From Nonomuraea sediminis (lineage in GTDB: Bacteria; Actinomycetota; Actinomycetes; Streptosporangiales; Streptosporangiaceae): a DNA stretch of 64,000 bases. Both the position numbers and the translations under genes were made by a program. Every line of letters begins with the position of its first letter. Position 1 is the stretch's first letter. The notes below the pieces were generated by a model. That model worked only from the letters and a program-made list of their open reading frames with translations. It ran no database searches and was not told the origin of the DNA. The stretch covers positions 62,001 through 126,000 of the forward strand of contig NZ_JAHDTI010000017.1 of assembly GCF_018531495.1 (NCBI RefSeq). Direction: 5' to 3'. Positions 22,942 to 31,110 of this stretch are shown piece after piece.

Positions 22942-23597
22942 CGGCGACGGTACGGGTGGTCGTGGCCGACGACCAGGAGCTGGTGCGCGGCGGGTTCGCG
23001 ATGATCCTGGCCGCGCAGCCGGACATCGAGGTGGTGGCCGAGGCCGGCGACGGCGTCGAGGCCGTGGCCGCCGTCCGCGAGCACGATCCCGACGTGCTGC
23101 TCCTGGACATCCGGATGCCCAGGATGGACGGCATCGAGGCGGCCAGGATCGTGTGCGCGGAAACGGGCTGCAAGGTGCTCATGCTCACCACGTTCGACCA
23201 CGACGACTACGTCTACGACGCGCTGCGCGCGGGGGCCAGCGGGTTCCTGCTCAAGGACGTGCGGCGGGACGACCTGGTCAACGCGGTGCGCGTGGTGGCG
23301 GCCGGCGAGGCGCTGCTGGCGCCCGCGGTCACCCGCCGGCTGATCTCGGAGTTCGCCGCCAGGCCGACGCCCAGGCCCACGCGGGAGCTGGCCGTACTGA
23401 CGGCCAGGGAGCGCGAGACGCTGCAGCTCATCGCCCGCGGCCTGTCCAACGCGGAGATCGCGGAAACCCTGGTGGTGACAGAGCACACGGTCAAGACCCA
23501 CGTCAGCAACCTGCTCACCAAGCTCGGCCTGCGCGATCGGGTGCAAGCAGTGATCCTGGCATACGAGTCAGGTGTCACCATTCCGGGTAGTGACTAA
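22938..23597 (+). CDS. NarL-family response regulator
   Basis: A 219-aa response regulator. The receiver domain has the acidic pair in VVVADDQELVR, the phosphorylated aspartate in VLLLDIRMPRMDG and the conserved lysine in GFLLKDVRR. The C-terminal LuxR-type helix-turn-helix is LTARERETLQLIARGLSNAE followed by TVKTHVSNLLTKL. GTG 22938 overlaps the kinase stop (GTGA). It completes a kinase-regulator pair; targets are unknown. The palindrome CACCGATCGGTG at 23600-23611 follows its stop. Confidence 0.95.
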   Translation: MTATVRVVVADDQELVRGGFAMILAAQPDIEVVAEAGDGVEAVAAVREHDPDVLLLDIRMPRMDGIEAARIVCAETGCKVLMLTTFDHDDYVYDALRAGASGFLLKDVRRDDLVNAVRVVAAGEALLAPAVTRRLISEFAARPTPRPTRELAVLTARERETLQLIARGLSNAEIAETLVVTEHTVKTHVSNLLTKLGLRDRVQAVILAYESGVTIPGSD

Positions 23598-23669
23598 TTC
23601 ACCGATCGGTGGATAGAGGGGCTCGGCAGGTGATGCAATGGTCGAGCCCAACCATTCGAGGAGCATCGC

Positions 23670-23882
23670 TTGAAGGACAACCTCGACCTCGCCGCGAGCG
23701 CCCAGCAGCTGGCCGACGACGCGCCCGCAGGGTCACTGGACCGTGCCGCGGCCGCGTCCGTGGCGATCACCCTGGCCACGACGCGTGACGTCGACCAGGC
23801 CAGGCAGCAGCTCAGCGGCGTCTCGCCCGACGACGTACGGCAAGCGGCCCTCGACCTGTTCGAGCGCCTGGCCGCCGGCTAG
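23670..23882 (+). CDS. Small hypothetical helical protein
   Basis: A 70-aa protein from TTG 23670, with CGAGGAG about 8 nt upstream. It reads KDNLDLAASAQQLADDAPAG then DVRQAALDLFERLAA: two amphipathic helices, no cysteine, no membrane segment. Family not recognised. It overlaps the convergent acetyltransferase by 4 nt. The upstream 70 nt holds GGGCTCG and CGAGCCC as inverted arms that could fold in its leader. Confidence 0.55.
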   Translation: MKDNLDLAASAQQLADDAPAGSLDRAAAASVAITLATTRDVDQARQQLSGVSPDDVRQAALDLFERLAAG

Positions 23883-24379
23883 AGCCCGCGCTCGTACTCG
23901 ACCTGAGGCATCAGGTTCCCATCGCCGAAGTCCCAGCCGCGGGTCCGACCCGACTCGGCGAACCCGCACTTGGCGTAGAAGCGGCGTGACTGCGCCGTGT
24001 CCCGCAACGTCCACAGATGGACGTGCCGGTATCCGTCCTCCCTCAACCGGTCGATCGCGGCCGCCATGAGGAACGCCGTGACACCGGTGCCCCATCCGTC
24101 GGGGTGGGCGAAGCAGGAGTGGATCTCGGCCGATCCGGGACGGGTGGGCGACTCACCGATGAAGGCGAAGGCCAGCGGCCGCCCGCCGAGCGCGCCCAGC
24201 AGAACGGCGCCCTTCCGCTCGGCCAGCACCGCGGGCCACTTCGTGCGGCGGTGCCGCACGGCCTGGGCGAAGAATTCCGGCGCGAAGAAGGGGCCGTAGG
24301 CGGCCAGCCACGAGGAGGCGTGGATCTCGCCGATCGTGTCGGCATCCGCGGCCGAAGCCTGGAACGTCGTGAAATCCAT
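23879..24379 (-). CDS. GNAT-family N-acetyltransferase
   Basis: A 166-aa GNAT acetyltransferase that moves an acetyl group from acetyl-CoA to an amine. The central acceptor-side strand is PLAFAFIGES, the CoA-binding region is DGWGTGVTAFLMAAAIDRL (the usual QxxGxG/A is altered to GWGTGV), and RFYAKCGFAESGRTR is the C-terminal signature. Substrate unknown. ATG 24379 has no ribosome site; TAGTGT lies about 9 nt upstream as a possible -10, suggesting leaderless translation. GTG 24388 is the alternative. Confidence 0.82.
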   Translation of the reverse strand: MDFTTFQASAADADTIGEIHASSWLAAYGPFFAPEFFAQAVRHRRTKWPAVLAERKGAVLLGALGGRPLAFAFIGESPTRPGSAEIHSCFAHPDGWGTGVTAFLMAAAIDRLREDGYRHVHLWTLRDTAQSRRFYAKCGFAESGRTRGWDFGDGNLMPQVEYERGL

Positions 24380-24389
24380 GGAGATCACA

Positions 24390-25055
24390 CTAGGTCTGGC
24401 GGATGGCGAGGACGGTGGTGAGGGCGAGGAGGATCATCGCCGCCAGCAGAGCCGCCCATACGGCCACGTGCAGGTGGAGGGCGGCGCCGGCGAAGGCGCC
24501 GAGGAACATGGCGACGATCGACACCAGGCGGCGCCTGCTCGGCGGGCCCGGCGGGTCGGCCGCCAGGCCGGTCAGCGTGGTGGTGATGACGTTGGTGGCC
24601 AGGTCGGGGACCGCCAGGGCGCGGACCGTGCCCATCTGCAGGCCCATGCCGAACCCCAGCAGCGCGATCAGCACCATCCTCGGCGCCGGGTGCTGGTGAC
24701 CGAACGTCAGCGTCACGACGAGCGCGGCGCCCACGAGCAGGGTCTGCGTGCCGACCGCGACCTCGAACACGCGGACCCGGCGGCCGCTGGGTGCGGGCAG
24801 GTTGCGGGTGAGGCGGCCCGCCGCCCAGGCGCCCACGGCGAAGGCCGCGATGGCCAGCAGGGACGCCCACGCGTCCGAGGTCCGGTAACCGGCCAGGGTG
24901 AAGCCGAGGAAGACCACGTTGCCGGTCATGTTCGCCACGAAGACCCGGCCGAGCCCGAGAAAGCTGACCGCGTCGACCATCCCGGTGACCACGGTCAGCA
25001 TGACCAGCAGGTGGCCGTGCCGCTCGGGCAGGTCGGGGAAGAGCCAGCGCCGCAT
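24390..25055 (-). CDS. DUF1275 (YoaK-type) membrane protein
   Basis: A 221-aa protein with six predicted membrane helices. HLLVMLTVVTGMVDAVSFLG and VFVANMTGNVVFLG are the DUF1275 hallmarks. These proteins are annotated as possible permeases, but the substrate is unknown. ATG 25055 overlaps the stop of the preceding gene (ATGA). It is the last of four genes that run from 26623 to 24390, three of them joined by 4-nt overlaps or a 1-nt gap. Confidence 0.87.
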   Translation of the reverse strand: MRRWLFPDLPERHGHLLVMLTVVTGMVDAVSFLGLGRVFVANMTGNVVFLGFTLAGYRTSDAWASLLAIAAFAVGAWAAGRLTRNLPAPSGRRVRVFEVAVGTQTLLVGAALVVTLTFGHQHPAPRMVLIALLGFGMGLQMGTVRALAVPDLATNVITTTLTGLAADPPGPPSRRRLVSIVAMFLGAFAGAALHLHVAVWAALLAAMILLALTTVLAIRQT

Positions 25056-25315
25056 CAGCCAAGCGGGATGCGCAGCGACACCGCGCCCCGCAGGTCGAGC
25101 CAGGCGGCGTCGGGCCCGCGGACCAGCCGCAGCACGACCTCCTCGCACCCGGGGCAGCGCGCGACCAGGCCGGGGTCGGGGCCGTACACGCGCAGGGAGG
25201 CGACGGGCCCCGCCAGGCCGCACGAGGCGCACTGGCCGATCGCGGCGGAGACGTCGACGGCGAAGATCTCGGCCAGCGGGCCTGCCAGGGCGTTGCCGTC
25301 CAGGTAGTCGGTCAT
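25055..25315 (-). CDS. DUF6510-type zinc-ribbon-like small protein
   Basis: An 86-aa protein with two CxxC pairs, GQCASCG and ARCPGCE, about 25 residues apart, which would form a zinc ribbon. It matches the actinobacterial DUF6510 pattern (MTDYLDGNALAG start, DLRG near the end). The gene begins 1 nt after the start of a stop codon context shared with the FAD oxidoreductase gene (gap 1 nt) and overlaps the DUF1275 gene. Role unknown; the conserved neighbourhood suggests a link to the redox pair upstream. Confidence 0.75.
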   Translation of the reverse strand: MTDYLDGNALAGPLAEIFAVDVSAAIGQCASCGLAGPVASLRVYGPDPGLVARCPGCEEVVLRLVRGPDAAWLDLRGAVSLRIPLG

Positions 25316-25316
25316 G

Positions 25317-26027
25317 TCAGTCTCCCGTCGGGCCGAAGCGTTCTGTTCTGATGCGGGCGGGATCGTGGCCCAGCTCCTGGAGCAGGTCGGCGGCCGCCTC
25401 GACGAACCCGGTCGGGCCGCACACGAAGCAGTCGGCCTCCCGGTAGGGGCCCAGGTCGCCGGTGGTGAGGCGGCCTGCCGTACGGGGCCAGCCGTCGGGG
25501 GTGGCCCGGGTGTAGGCGAGCGTCACGTCCAGCCCGAGGCCGGGGTCGCGCAGTTCGTCGGCGTAGTAGAGCTGCCCGGGGTCGCGCAGGGAGTAGACCA
25601 GGCGGAACGGGGTGGCGGCGCCGGCCGTACGGCGTTGCCTGATCATGGCCATCAGCGGCACGATGCCCGCGCCGCCCGCGACCAGCAGCACCGGCGCGGG
25701 ACTGGCGGGCCGCCAGACGAACCAGCCGCCGACGGGGCCGCGCAGCTCGAGCGCGTCGCCGGGCTCCATGACCTCGGTCAGGTACGGCGAGACCTCGCCG
25801 TCGGCCACGCGCTGCACGGTCAGCTCGATGCGGTCGCCGTCGGCGGGCGCGGCCAGGGAGTAGCTGCGGCGCGCCTGGTAGCCGTCCTCGGCGGTCAGCC
25901 GCACGTCCAGATGCTGTCCGGCCAGGTGTCCCGGCCAGCCTAGGGCCTCCAGGACCAGCGTGCGGGCGGTGGCGGTCTCGTCGCGCACCTTGACCAGGCG
26001 CGCTTCCCGCCAGGTGAGGCGGGCCAT
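25317..26027 (-). CDS. Ferredoxin-reductase-like FAD/NAD(P)-binding oxidoreductase
   Basis: A 236-aa single-chain flavin reductase. The FAD-binding motif is RRSYSLAAP and the loop GPVGGWFVW follows. The NAD(P) domain begins LLVAGGAGIVPLMAMI and ends with VCGPTGFVEAAADLL. It has no iron-sulfur domain. ATG 26027 overlaps the sulfite-oxidase-like gene stop by 4 nt (ATGA), so the two are coupled and the flavoprotein probably supplies electrons to the molybdenum enzyme. Confidence 0.88.
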   Translation of the reverse strand: MARLTWREARLVKVRDETATARTLVLEALGWPGHLAGQHLDVRLTAEDGYQARRSYSLAAPADGDRIELTVQRVADGEVSPYLTEVMEPGDALELRGPVGGWFVWRPASPAPVLLVAGGAGIVPLMAMIRQRRTAGAATPFRLVYSLRDPGQLYYADELRDPGLGLDVTLAYTRATPDGWPRTAGRLTTGDLGPYREADCFVCGPTGFVEAAADLLQELGHDPARIRTERFGPTGD

Positions 26028-26623
26028 CAGTCGCCCTCGTAACGCTGCTCGCGCCACGGGTCGCCGTAGTTGTGGTAGCCGGCGGTCTCCCAGAAGCCCG
26101 GCCAGTCCTGGTCCATCAGCCGGATCCCGCGCACCCACTTGGCCGACTTCCAGAAGTACAGGTGCGGCACCAGCAGCCGGGCGGGCCCGCCGTGCTGCGG
26201 CGCCAGTTCCTCGCCGTCGTAGCGGTAGACGATCCAGGCCTTGCCGTCCAGCAGGTCCTCCACGGGCAGGTTCGTGGTGTAGCCGCCGTAGGAGTGGATG
26301 AGCGCGAATTCGGCGGCGCTGTCGACGTTCTCGAAGAGCACGTCCAGCGAGATGCCCTGCCAGCTCGTGTCCAGCTTCGACCAGGTGGTCACGCAGTGGA
26401 TGTCCACCGTCGGCGTCTCGTACGGCAGAGCCGTGAACTCCTGCCAGTTCCACCGGTGCACCTGGTCCGCCTCGGTGTCGATGGTGAACTCCCACCGGTC
26501 GAGCGGCACGTGCGGCGTGGGTCCGGCCGACAGGACAGGGAAGTCCTCGGTCAGGTACTGGCCGGGTGGTAGCCGGTCGTCACTTCGCTGCTTGCCGCGA
26601 AATCCGCGGGAGATGATCTCCAT
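26027..26623 (-). CDS. Sulfite oxidase-like molybdopterin oxidoreductase (cytoplasmic)
   Basis: A 198-aa protein with the sulfite-oxidase fold. C77 in VDIHCVTTW is the expected molybdenum ligand. HGGPARLLVPHLYFWKSAKW and GIRLM match the cofactor-pocket strands of YedY/MsrP-like enzymes. It has no Tat signal and no heme domain, so it should act in the cytoplasm with the FAD protein encoded next. Substrate is unknown: sulfite, sulfoxides and other oxo-transfer substrates are possible. It is first in a four-gene operon. Confidence 0.87.
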   Translation of the reverse strand: MEIISRGFRGKQRSDDRLPPGQYLTEDFPVLSAGPTPHVPLDRWEFTIDTEADQVHRWNWQEFTALPYETPTVDIHCVTTWSKLDTSWQGISLDVLFENVDSAAEFALIHSYGGYTTNLPVEDLLDGKAWIVYRYDGEELAPQHGGPARLLVPHLYFWKSAKWVRGIRLMDQDWPGFWETAGYHNYGDPWREQRYEGD

Positions 26624-26711
26624 GTACGCCTCCAGACATAAGCCGATTGTGCATGGCCGGAATCAGCAAACACGGACAGGCGCGCGCGGGGCATCGCGTG
26701 AATACGCCAAA

Positions 26712-27299
26712 TCAGCCGCGCAGGTGGTCGACCAGCCGCTCGATCTGCGTGGCGAAACGCTCGGCGAACTCGGGCGAGGCGGGGTCCTGGTCGAAGACCG
26801 CGCGCACGAGCTGCGGGAAGGCGATTCCGGCCGCGGCCGCCGCGAACAGCACCACGAGCAGCGCGGCCGGGTCGAGGTCGGCGGGGAACTCGCCGGCTTC
26901 CTGCCGCTTGCGCAGCTCCTCGACGTTGCGCCGCATCTCCTGGGTGAAGCGCGGGTCGGGCTCGGCCTCTGACAACCCCTCCCAGAGCATGAGCTTGCCG
27001 AAGTCGCGGTAGGCGGAGCTGGCGCGCACGTATCCGGCGGCCAGCTTGCCCAGCGAGGTGGACCGGTCGGCGAACACGCTCTCCTCGCTCTGCCACTGGC
27101 TGGTCAGCGCGCGGTAGAGGCCTTCCTTGCCACCGAAGTAGTAGGAGATCAGCTGCTTGTTCACGCCCGCGCGATCGGCGATCTCGCTGACACGGGCGCC
27201 GGCGAACCCCTTGGCCGCGAACTCCGTCACGGCGGCCTGCAGGATCCGGGCCTTGGTGCGTTCGGGGTCCCGTTGCTTCTCCTCCGGTGCTCGTCTCAT
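26712..27299 (-). CDS. TetR-family transcriptional repressor
   Basis: A 195-aa TetR protein. The helix-turn-helix is KARILQAAVTEFAAKGFAGA then VSEIADRAGVNKQLISYYFG. The C-terminal part fits the TetR_C ligand domain. I start at ATG 27299; upstream in-frame ATGs at 27320 and 27341 would run through the palindromes that look like its operators. It is divergent from the flavin monooxygenase, its likely target. Confidence 0.92.
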   Translation of the reverse strand: MRRAPEEKQRDPERTKARILQAAVTEFAAKGFAGARVSEIADRAGVNKQLISYYFGGKEGLYRALTSQWQSEESVFADRSTSLGKLAAGYVRASSAYRDFGKLMLWEGLSEAEPDPRFTQEMRRNVEELRKRQEAGEFPADLDPAALLVVLFAAAAAGIAFPQLVRAVFDQDPASPEFAERFATQIERLVDHLRG

Positions 27300-27312
27300 A
27301 CCGCCCACACTA

Positions 27313-27357
27313 TCATCCATCCGGATGGTTGACAGAATCATCCAGACGGGTGATAGT
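27313..27357 (+). promoter_or_regulatory. Two tandem TetR operators over a leaderless promoter
   Basis: Site 1 (27313-27332) is TCATCCATCC-GGATGGTTGA, arms matching 9 of 10. Site 2 (27337-27354) is ATCATCC-AGAC-GGGTGAT, arms matching 6 of 7. They share ATCATCC. TTGACA (27329-27334) and GATAGT (27352-27357) are 17 nt apart and the monooxygenase ATG begins 8 nt later, so site 2 covers the promoter spacer and the message should be leaderless. Confidence 0.7.
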
Positions 27358-27364
27358 TGCCGGC

Positions 27365-28615
27365 ATGAGACCTCACATCGCGATCATCGGCGGCGGAATC
27401 GGCGGGCTGTGCCTGGCCCAGGGGCTGAAGAAGGCCGGCCACCCGGTCACAGTCTTCGAGCGGGACCGCACTCCCGGCGACCGGCTGCAGGGCTACCGGG
27501 TGCACATCGACCCGAACGGCGCCCGCGCCCTGCGCGACTGCCTTCCCGCCCACCTGTGGCAGGCCTTCCTCGACACGGCCGGGGTCAGCGGCCAGGACTT
27601 CGGCTTCCTGACCGAGAAGATGGACCAGCTGCTGCTCATCGAGACGGCCAAGGCGGCCGACCCCGCCGACGACCACCACTCGGTCAGCCGCATCACGCTC
27701 CGCCAGGTGCTGCTGTCAGGCATGCAGGACGTGGTGCGCTTCGGCAAGACCTTCGAGCGGTACGAGCGCCTGGCCGACGGGCGCATCAGGCTGCTGTTCG
27801 AGGACGGCACGAGCGAGACGGCCGACATCGTGGTCGCGGCCGACGGCGGCAACTCGCGGGTGCGCAAGCAGTACCTGCCGCACGCCCAGCGCGTCGACAC
27901 GCACATCACCACGGTCGCCGGCAAGTTCCCGCTCACACCGCAGACCAAGCGCCTGGTCGCCGACCGGCTCGTCGCCGGGCCCAACAGCGTCATCCCGCCC
28001 GTGGGCATGGGCCTGTTCTGCGCCCCGCACGAGCTCGGCGACGACGCCCCGCGCACCGGGATCGGCTCGACCGAGCAGGCCGGCGCGCTGATGGACAACA
28101 CCAGCAGCTACGTTCTGTGGGCCTTCGGCGCGACCATCGACCGCTTCCCCAGCAACATTTCCCAGATGTCGGGAAAGGAGCTGAAGGACACCGTGGCGCG
28201 GATGATCCAGACCTGGCACCCCGACCTGCGCAAACTGGTCGACCTGTCACACCCCGACACGGTGACGCTGCTGCCGATCCGCACCTCGATCCCGATCGAG
28301 CCGTGGCAGGCCACCAACATCACGCTGCTGGGCGACGCGATCCACAGCATGACCCCGATGCGCGGCATCGGCGCCAACACCGCGCTGCGCGACGCCCGCC
28401 TGCTCCACCAGGCCCTGACCAGCGGCCAGGACCCGGTGCGGGCCATCGCGGCCTACGAGGAGCAGATGCGGGAGTACGGCTTCGCCGCCGTGCGCGACTC
28501 GATGAAGGCGGCCGAGCAGTTCACCGGCGGCAGCCGCCTGGCCAGGACGGGCTTCAAGACCTTCCTGCGTGTCGCGCAGCGCTTCCCCAAGCTCAAGGCG
28601 AAGGTGTTCTCCTGA
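27365..28615 (+). CDS. FAD-dependent monooxygenase
   Basis: A 416-aa class A flavoprotein monooxygenase. The N-terminal dinucleotide motif is IIGGGIGGLCLAQGL, the second NAD(P)/FAD motif is DIVVAADGGNS and the FAD-binding signature is ITLLGDAIHSMTPMRGIGAN. Such enzymes hydroxylate aromatic or polyketide substrates, often inactivating antibiotics such as tetracycline or rifamycin; the substrate here is unknown. ATG 27365 has no ribosome site and lies at the predicted transcription start. It overlaps the convergent amidotransferase gene by 23 nt. Confidence 0.92.
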   Translation: MRPHIAIIGGGIGGLCLAQGLKKAGHPVTVFERDRTPGDRLQGYRVHIDPNGARALRDCLPAHLWQAFLDTAGVSGQDFGFLTEKMDQLLLIETAKAADPADDHHSVSRITLRQVLLSGMQDVVRFGKTFERYERLADGRIRLLFEDGTSETADIVVAADGGNSRVRKQYLPHAQRVDTHITTVAGKFPLTPQTKRLVADRLVAGPNSVIPPVGMGLFCAPHELGDDAPRTGIGSTEQAGALMDNTSSYVLWAFGATIDRFPSNISQMSGKELKDTVARMIQTWHPDLRKLVDLSHPDTVTLLPIRTSIPIEPWQATNITLLGDAIHSMTPMRGIGANTALRDARLLHQALTSGQDPVRAIAAYEEQMREYGFAAVRDSMKAAEQFTGGSRLARTGFKTFLRVAQRFPKLKAKVFS

Positions 28616-29297
28616 TGACGCCGATCCACCGGTCGGCCAAGGCGCCCCACTGGGCGCGCAGGGCGGGCTCGGCCGCCTCGATCTCCGCGAGCATCTCGGA
28701 GACGTCGCGGCCGAGCCGCTCGGAGTCGTCCTTGGCCCAGGCGCGGGCCGAATCCAGCAGCACCTCGGGGTGGAACTGCACGCCCCACGCCGACGAACCC
28801 AGACGGAAGGCCTGGTGCGGGAAGTCGGCGTCCCACAGCAGCGGCACCGCGCCGGGCGGCAGCACGCTGATCTCGTCCCAGTGCCACTGCACGGCCGCCG
28901 CCTCGGCCGGAAGCCCGCCGAACAACGGATCGTCGGCGACGGCGGGATGCGCGCGCAGCGGGAACAGGCCGACCTGGTGGCGGTCGGCCACCCGGACCTC
29001 TCCCCCACAGGCGGCGGCGAGCAACTGCCCGCCCAGGCACACGCCCAGCGTCGGCAGCTCGGTGCGCACCGCCTCCCGCAGCAGTTCCTGTACCCGCGGC
29101 AGCCACGGCGCGATCTCCACGTCGTAGGTCCCCGGGGTACCACCGAGCACGAGCAGCCCGCCGTACCCCTCCAAGGACGCGGGAACCTCATCCCCGCGGA
29201 ACGGGCAGCGCAGGTCGAGCGGCACGCCAGCAGCGGCGATCCGCGAGCCGATGAGGTCGGGACCGGTACCGTCCTCGTGCTGAATGGCCAGGATCAC
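28593..29297 (-). CDS. Class I glutamine amidotransferase
   Basis: A 234-aa stand-alone glutaminase domain of the GuaA-like type. The nucleophile is C87 in LGVCLGGQLLA and the other triad members are H176 and E178 in WGVQFHPEV. It releases ammonia from glutamine or hydrolyses gamma-glutamyl compounds. GTG 29297 overlaps the stop of the ABC ATPase gene (GTGA), so it is the last gene of the amino-acid transporter operon. That context suggests processing of an imported glutamine-like or gamma-glutamyl compound. Confidence 0.88.
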   Translation of the reverse strand: MILAIQHEDGTGPDLIGSRIAAAGVPLDLRCPFRGDEVPASLEGYGGLLVLGGTPGTYDVEIAPWLPRVQELLREAVRTELPTLGVCLGGQLLAAACGGEVRVADRHQVGLFPLRAHPAVADDPLFGGLPAEAAAVQWHWDEISVLPPGAVPLLWDADFPHQAFRLGSSAWGVQFHPEVLLDSARAWAKDDSERLGRDVSEMLAEIEAAEPALRAQWGALADRWIGVIRRTPSP

Positions 29298-30037
29298 AGC
29301 CGCCCCGCCGCGATGATCGACTTCAGGAACATGCGTGTACGCTCCTCAACCGGGTCGGTGAAGATCTGTGAAGGGGGACCCTGTTCGAGCAGGCTGCCCT
29401 GGTGGAGGAAGCAGACCTTGTCGGCGACCTCCTTGGCGAAGCCCATCTCGTGGGTGGCCAGCAGCATGGTCAGGCCCTCCTGGGCCAGTTGCCTGACGAT
29501 GCCGAGCACCTCGGCGACCAGTTCGGGGTCGAGCGCCGCGGTGATCTCGTCGAGCAGCAGGACGCGCGGCTCCATGGCCAGCGTGCGCACGATCGCCACG
29601 CGCTGCTGCTGGCCACCGGACAGCCGGTCGGGGAACGCCTTGGCCTTGTCGGCCAGGCCCACCCGCTCCAGCAGGGCCATGCCCTTGTCCACAGCCTGCG
29701 AGCGCGACAGCCCGCCCAGCTTGATCGGGGCCAGCGTGACGTTGTCGAGCACGCTCATGTGCGGGAACAGGTTGTAGCTCTGGAAGACCATGCCGACGTC
29801 GCGGCGCAGCAGGTCGACGTCGACCCCGGCGCCGGAGACGACCTCTCCGTCCAGCGTGACGCTGCCGCCGTCGATCGGTTCGAGCGCGTTGACGCAGCGC
29901 AGCAGCGTGGACTTGCCGCTGCCGGAGGCGCCGATGAGGCAGATGACCTGGTGCTGCTCGACCGACAGGTCGATGCCGCGCAGCACCTCGTGCTCGCCGT
30001 AGCTCTTGCGCAGGTCGGAGATCTCGAGGAAGGCCAT
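29294..30037 (-). CDS. Polar amino-acid ABC transporter, ATP-binding protein
   Basis: A 247-aa ABC ATPase of the GlnQ/HisP class. Walker A is LIGASGSGKST, the Q-loop lies in GMVFQSYNLFPHMSVLDN, the signature is LSGGQQQRVAI, and Walker B is LLLDEITAALDPE, where EIT replaces the usual EPT. ATG 30037 overlaps the permease stop (ATGA). It powers the permease encoded upstream. Confidence 0.95.
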   Translation of the reverse strand: MAFLEISDLRKSYGEHEVLRGIDLSVEQHQVICLIGASGSGKSTLLRCVNALEPIDGGSVTLDGEVVSGAGVDVDLLRRDVGMVFQSYNLFPHMSVLDNVTLAPIKLGGLSRSQAVDKGMALLERVGLADKAKAFPDRLSGGQQQRVAIVRTLAMEPRVLLLDEITAALDPELVAEVLGIVRQLAQEGLTMLLATHEMGFAKEVADKVCFLHQGSLLEQGPPSQIFTDPVEERTRMFLKSIIAAGRL

Positions 30038-31110
30038 CAGGACCCCTTGGCCTTGTCGCGGGCGATGAGCCGGTCCACGAACCGCGCCTGCGGGATGGTG
30101 ATGAGGATGAACAGTCCCGCCACCACGGTCACCGAGGACAGGTTGAAGTGGTTGGCGGAGAAGATCTTGGCCTGGTTGAAGGCGTCGATCGTGCCGATCA
30201 CGTTGACCAGCGCGGTGTCCTTCTGCAGGCCGATGAAGTCGTTGAGCAGCGGCGGGATCACCCGCTTGGTCGCCTGCGGCACCACGACGTGGCGCATGGT
30301 GGCCAGGTAGGAGAAGCCGAGCGAGCGGGAGGCGGCGACCTGGCTCGGGTGCACCGACTCGATGCCCGAGCGGAACACCTCGGCCACGTAGGCGCCGTAG
30401 ACGATGGTCAGCGCGAGGATGGCGTACCAGGTCTGGCTCAGCCCCGACAGGACGGGGATCTGCGCGATCGGCAGCCCGAACCCGATCAGGTAGATCACGA
30501 TGATCGCCGGGACCGCCCTGATCACGTCGATGTAGGCGACCGCGAGCGCCCTGATCGGGCGCCCCACGCGGCCGGGGGCGAGCCGGGCCAGCGCCAGGAT
30601 CAGGCCCCAGACGAGCACGAACACCTGCGCCACGACGGCGATGAAGAGGTTGGTGCCGAAGGCCCTGATGATGTCGAGCGTGCTGGTGCCGATCAGCTCG
30701 CCCTGGAAGAACGTCCGCTGCACCGCGGCGTCGTTGGCCAGCACGAACATCACCAGCGCCAGCGCGCACAGGACCGCGAAGGCCGTGCCCGCCGCGGTCC
30801 ACGCCGACTCGCGCACGCGCGCGGCCAGCGCCCGCTTCTCCACGACGTCGCCGCACGCGGCGCACCGCCCCGAGCAGCGCCAGGCCTCCACGGCCGGTTT
30901 GAAGACGAGCAGTACGGCTGCCGCCGCCGCGACGGCCACGGCGCCGAAGACCCATTTCCACGACCCGGCGGCGGCCTGGAAGATCTCGGCGGTCACCAGC
31001 CAGGTCGCCACCGTGGCCACGCTCGCGGCCCCGAGCCCCAGCAACGCCAGCCCGCGGGCCGGGTGGGGGACGGGCTGCGCCGTGGCCCGCCGTACGGTGA
31101 CGGCGCTCAC
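30037..31110 (-). CDS. Polar amino-acid ABC transporter permease with N-terminal extension and Cys cluster
   Basis: A 357-aa permease. Residues from about 130 onward are the usual HisM/GlnP-type domain with the EAA loop EVFRSGIESVHPSQVAASRS. The first 110 residues are extra: two membrane helices and then a loop with CSGRCAACGDVVEKR, three cysteines spaced like a metal or redox site. GTG 31110 overlaps the binding-protein stop (GTGA). Only one permease gene is present, so a homodimer is likely. Confidence 0.9.
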   Translation of the reverse strand: MSAVTVRRATAQPVPHPARGLALLGLGAASVATVATWLVTAEIFQAAAGSWKWVFGAVAVAAAAAVLLVFKPAVEAWRCSGRCAACGDVVEKRALAARVRESAWTAAGTAFAVLCALALVMFVLANDAAVQRTFFQGELIGTSTLDIIRAFGTNLFIAVVAQVFVLVWGLILALARLAPGRVGRPIRALAVAYIDVIRAVPAIIVIYLIGFGLPIAQIPVLSGLSQTWYAILALTIVYGAYVAEVFRSGIESVHPSQVAASRSLGFSYLATMRHVVVPQATKRVIPPLLNDFIGLQKDTALVNVIGTIDAFNQAKIFSANHFNLSSVTVVAGLFILITIPQARFVDRLIARDKAKGS

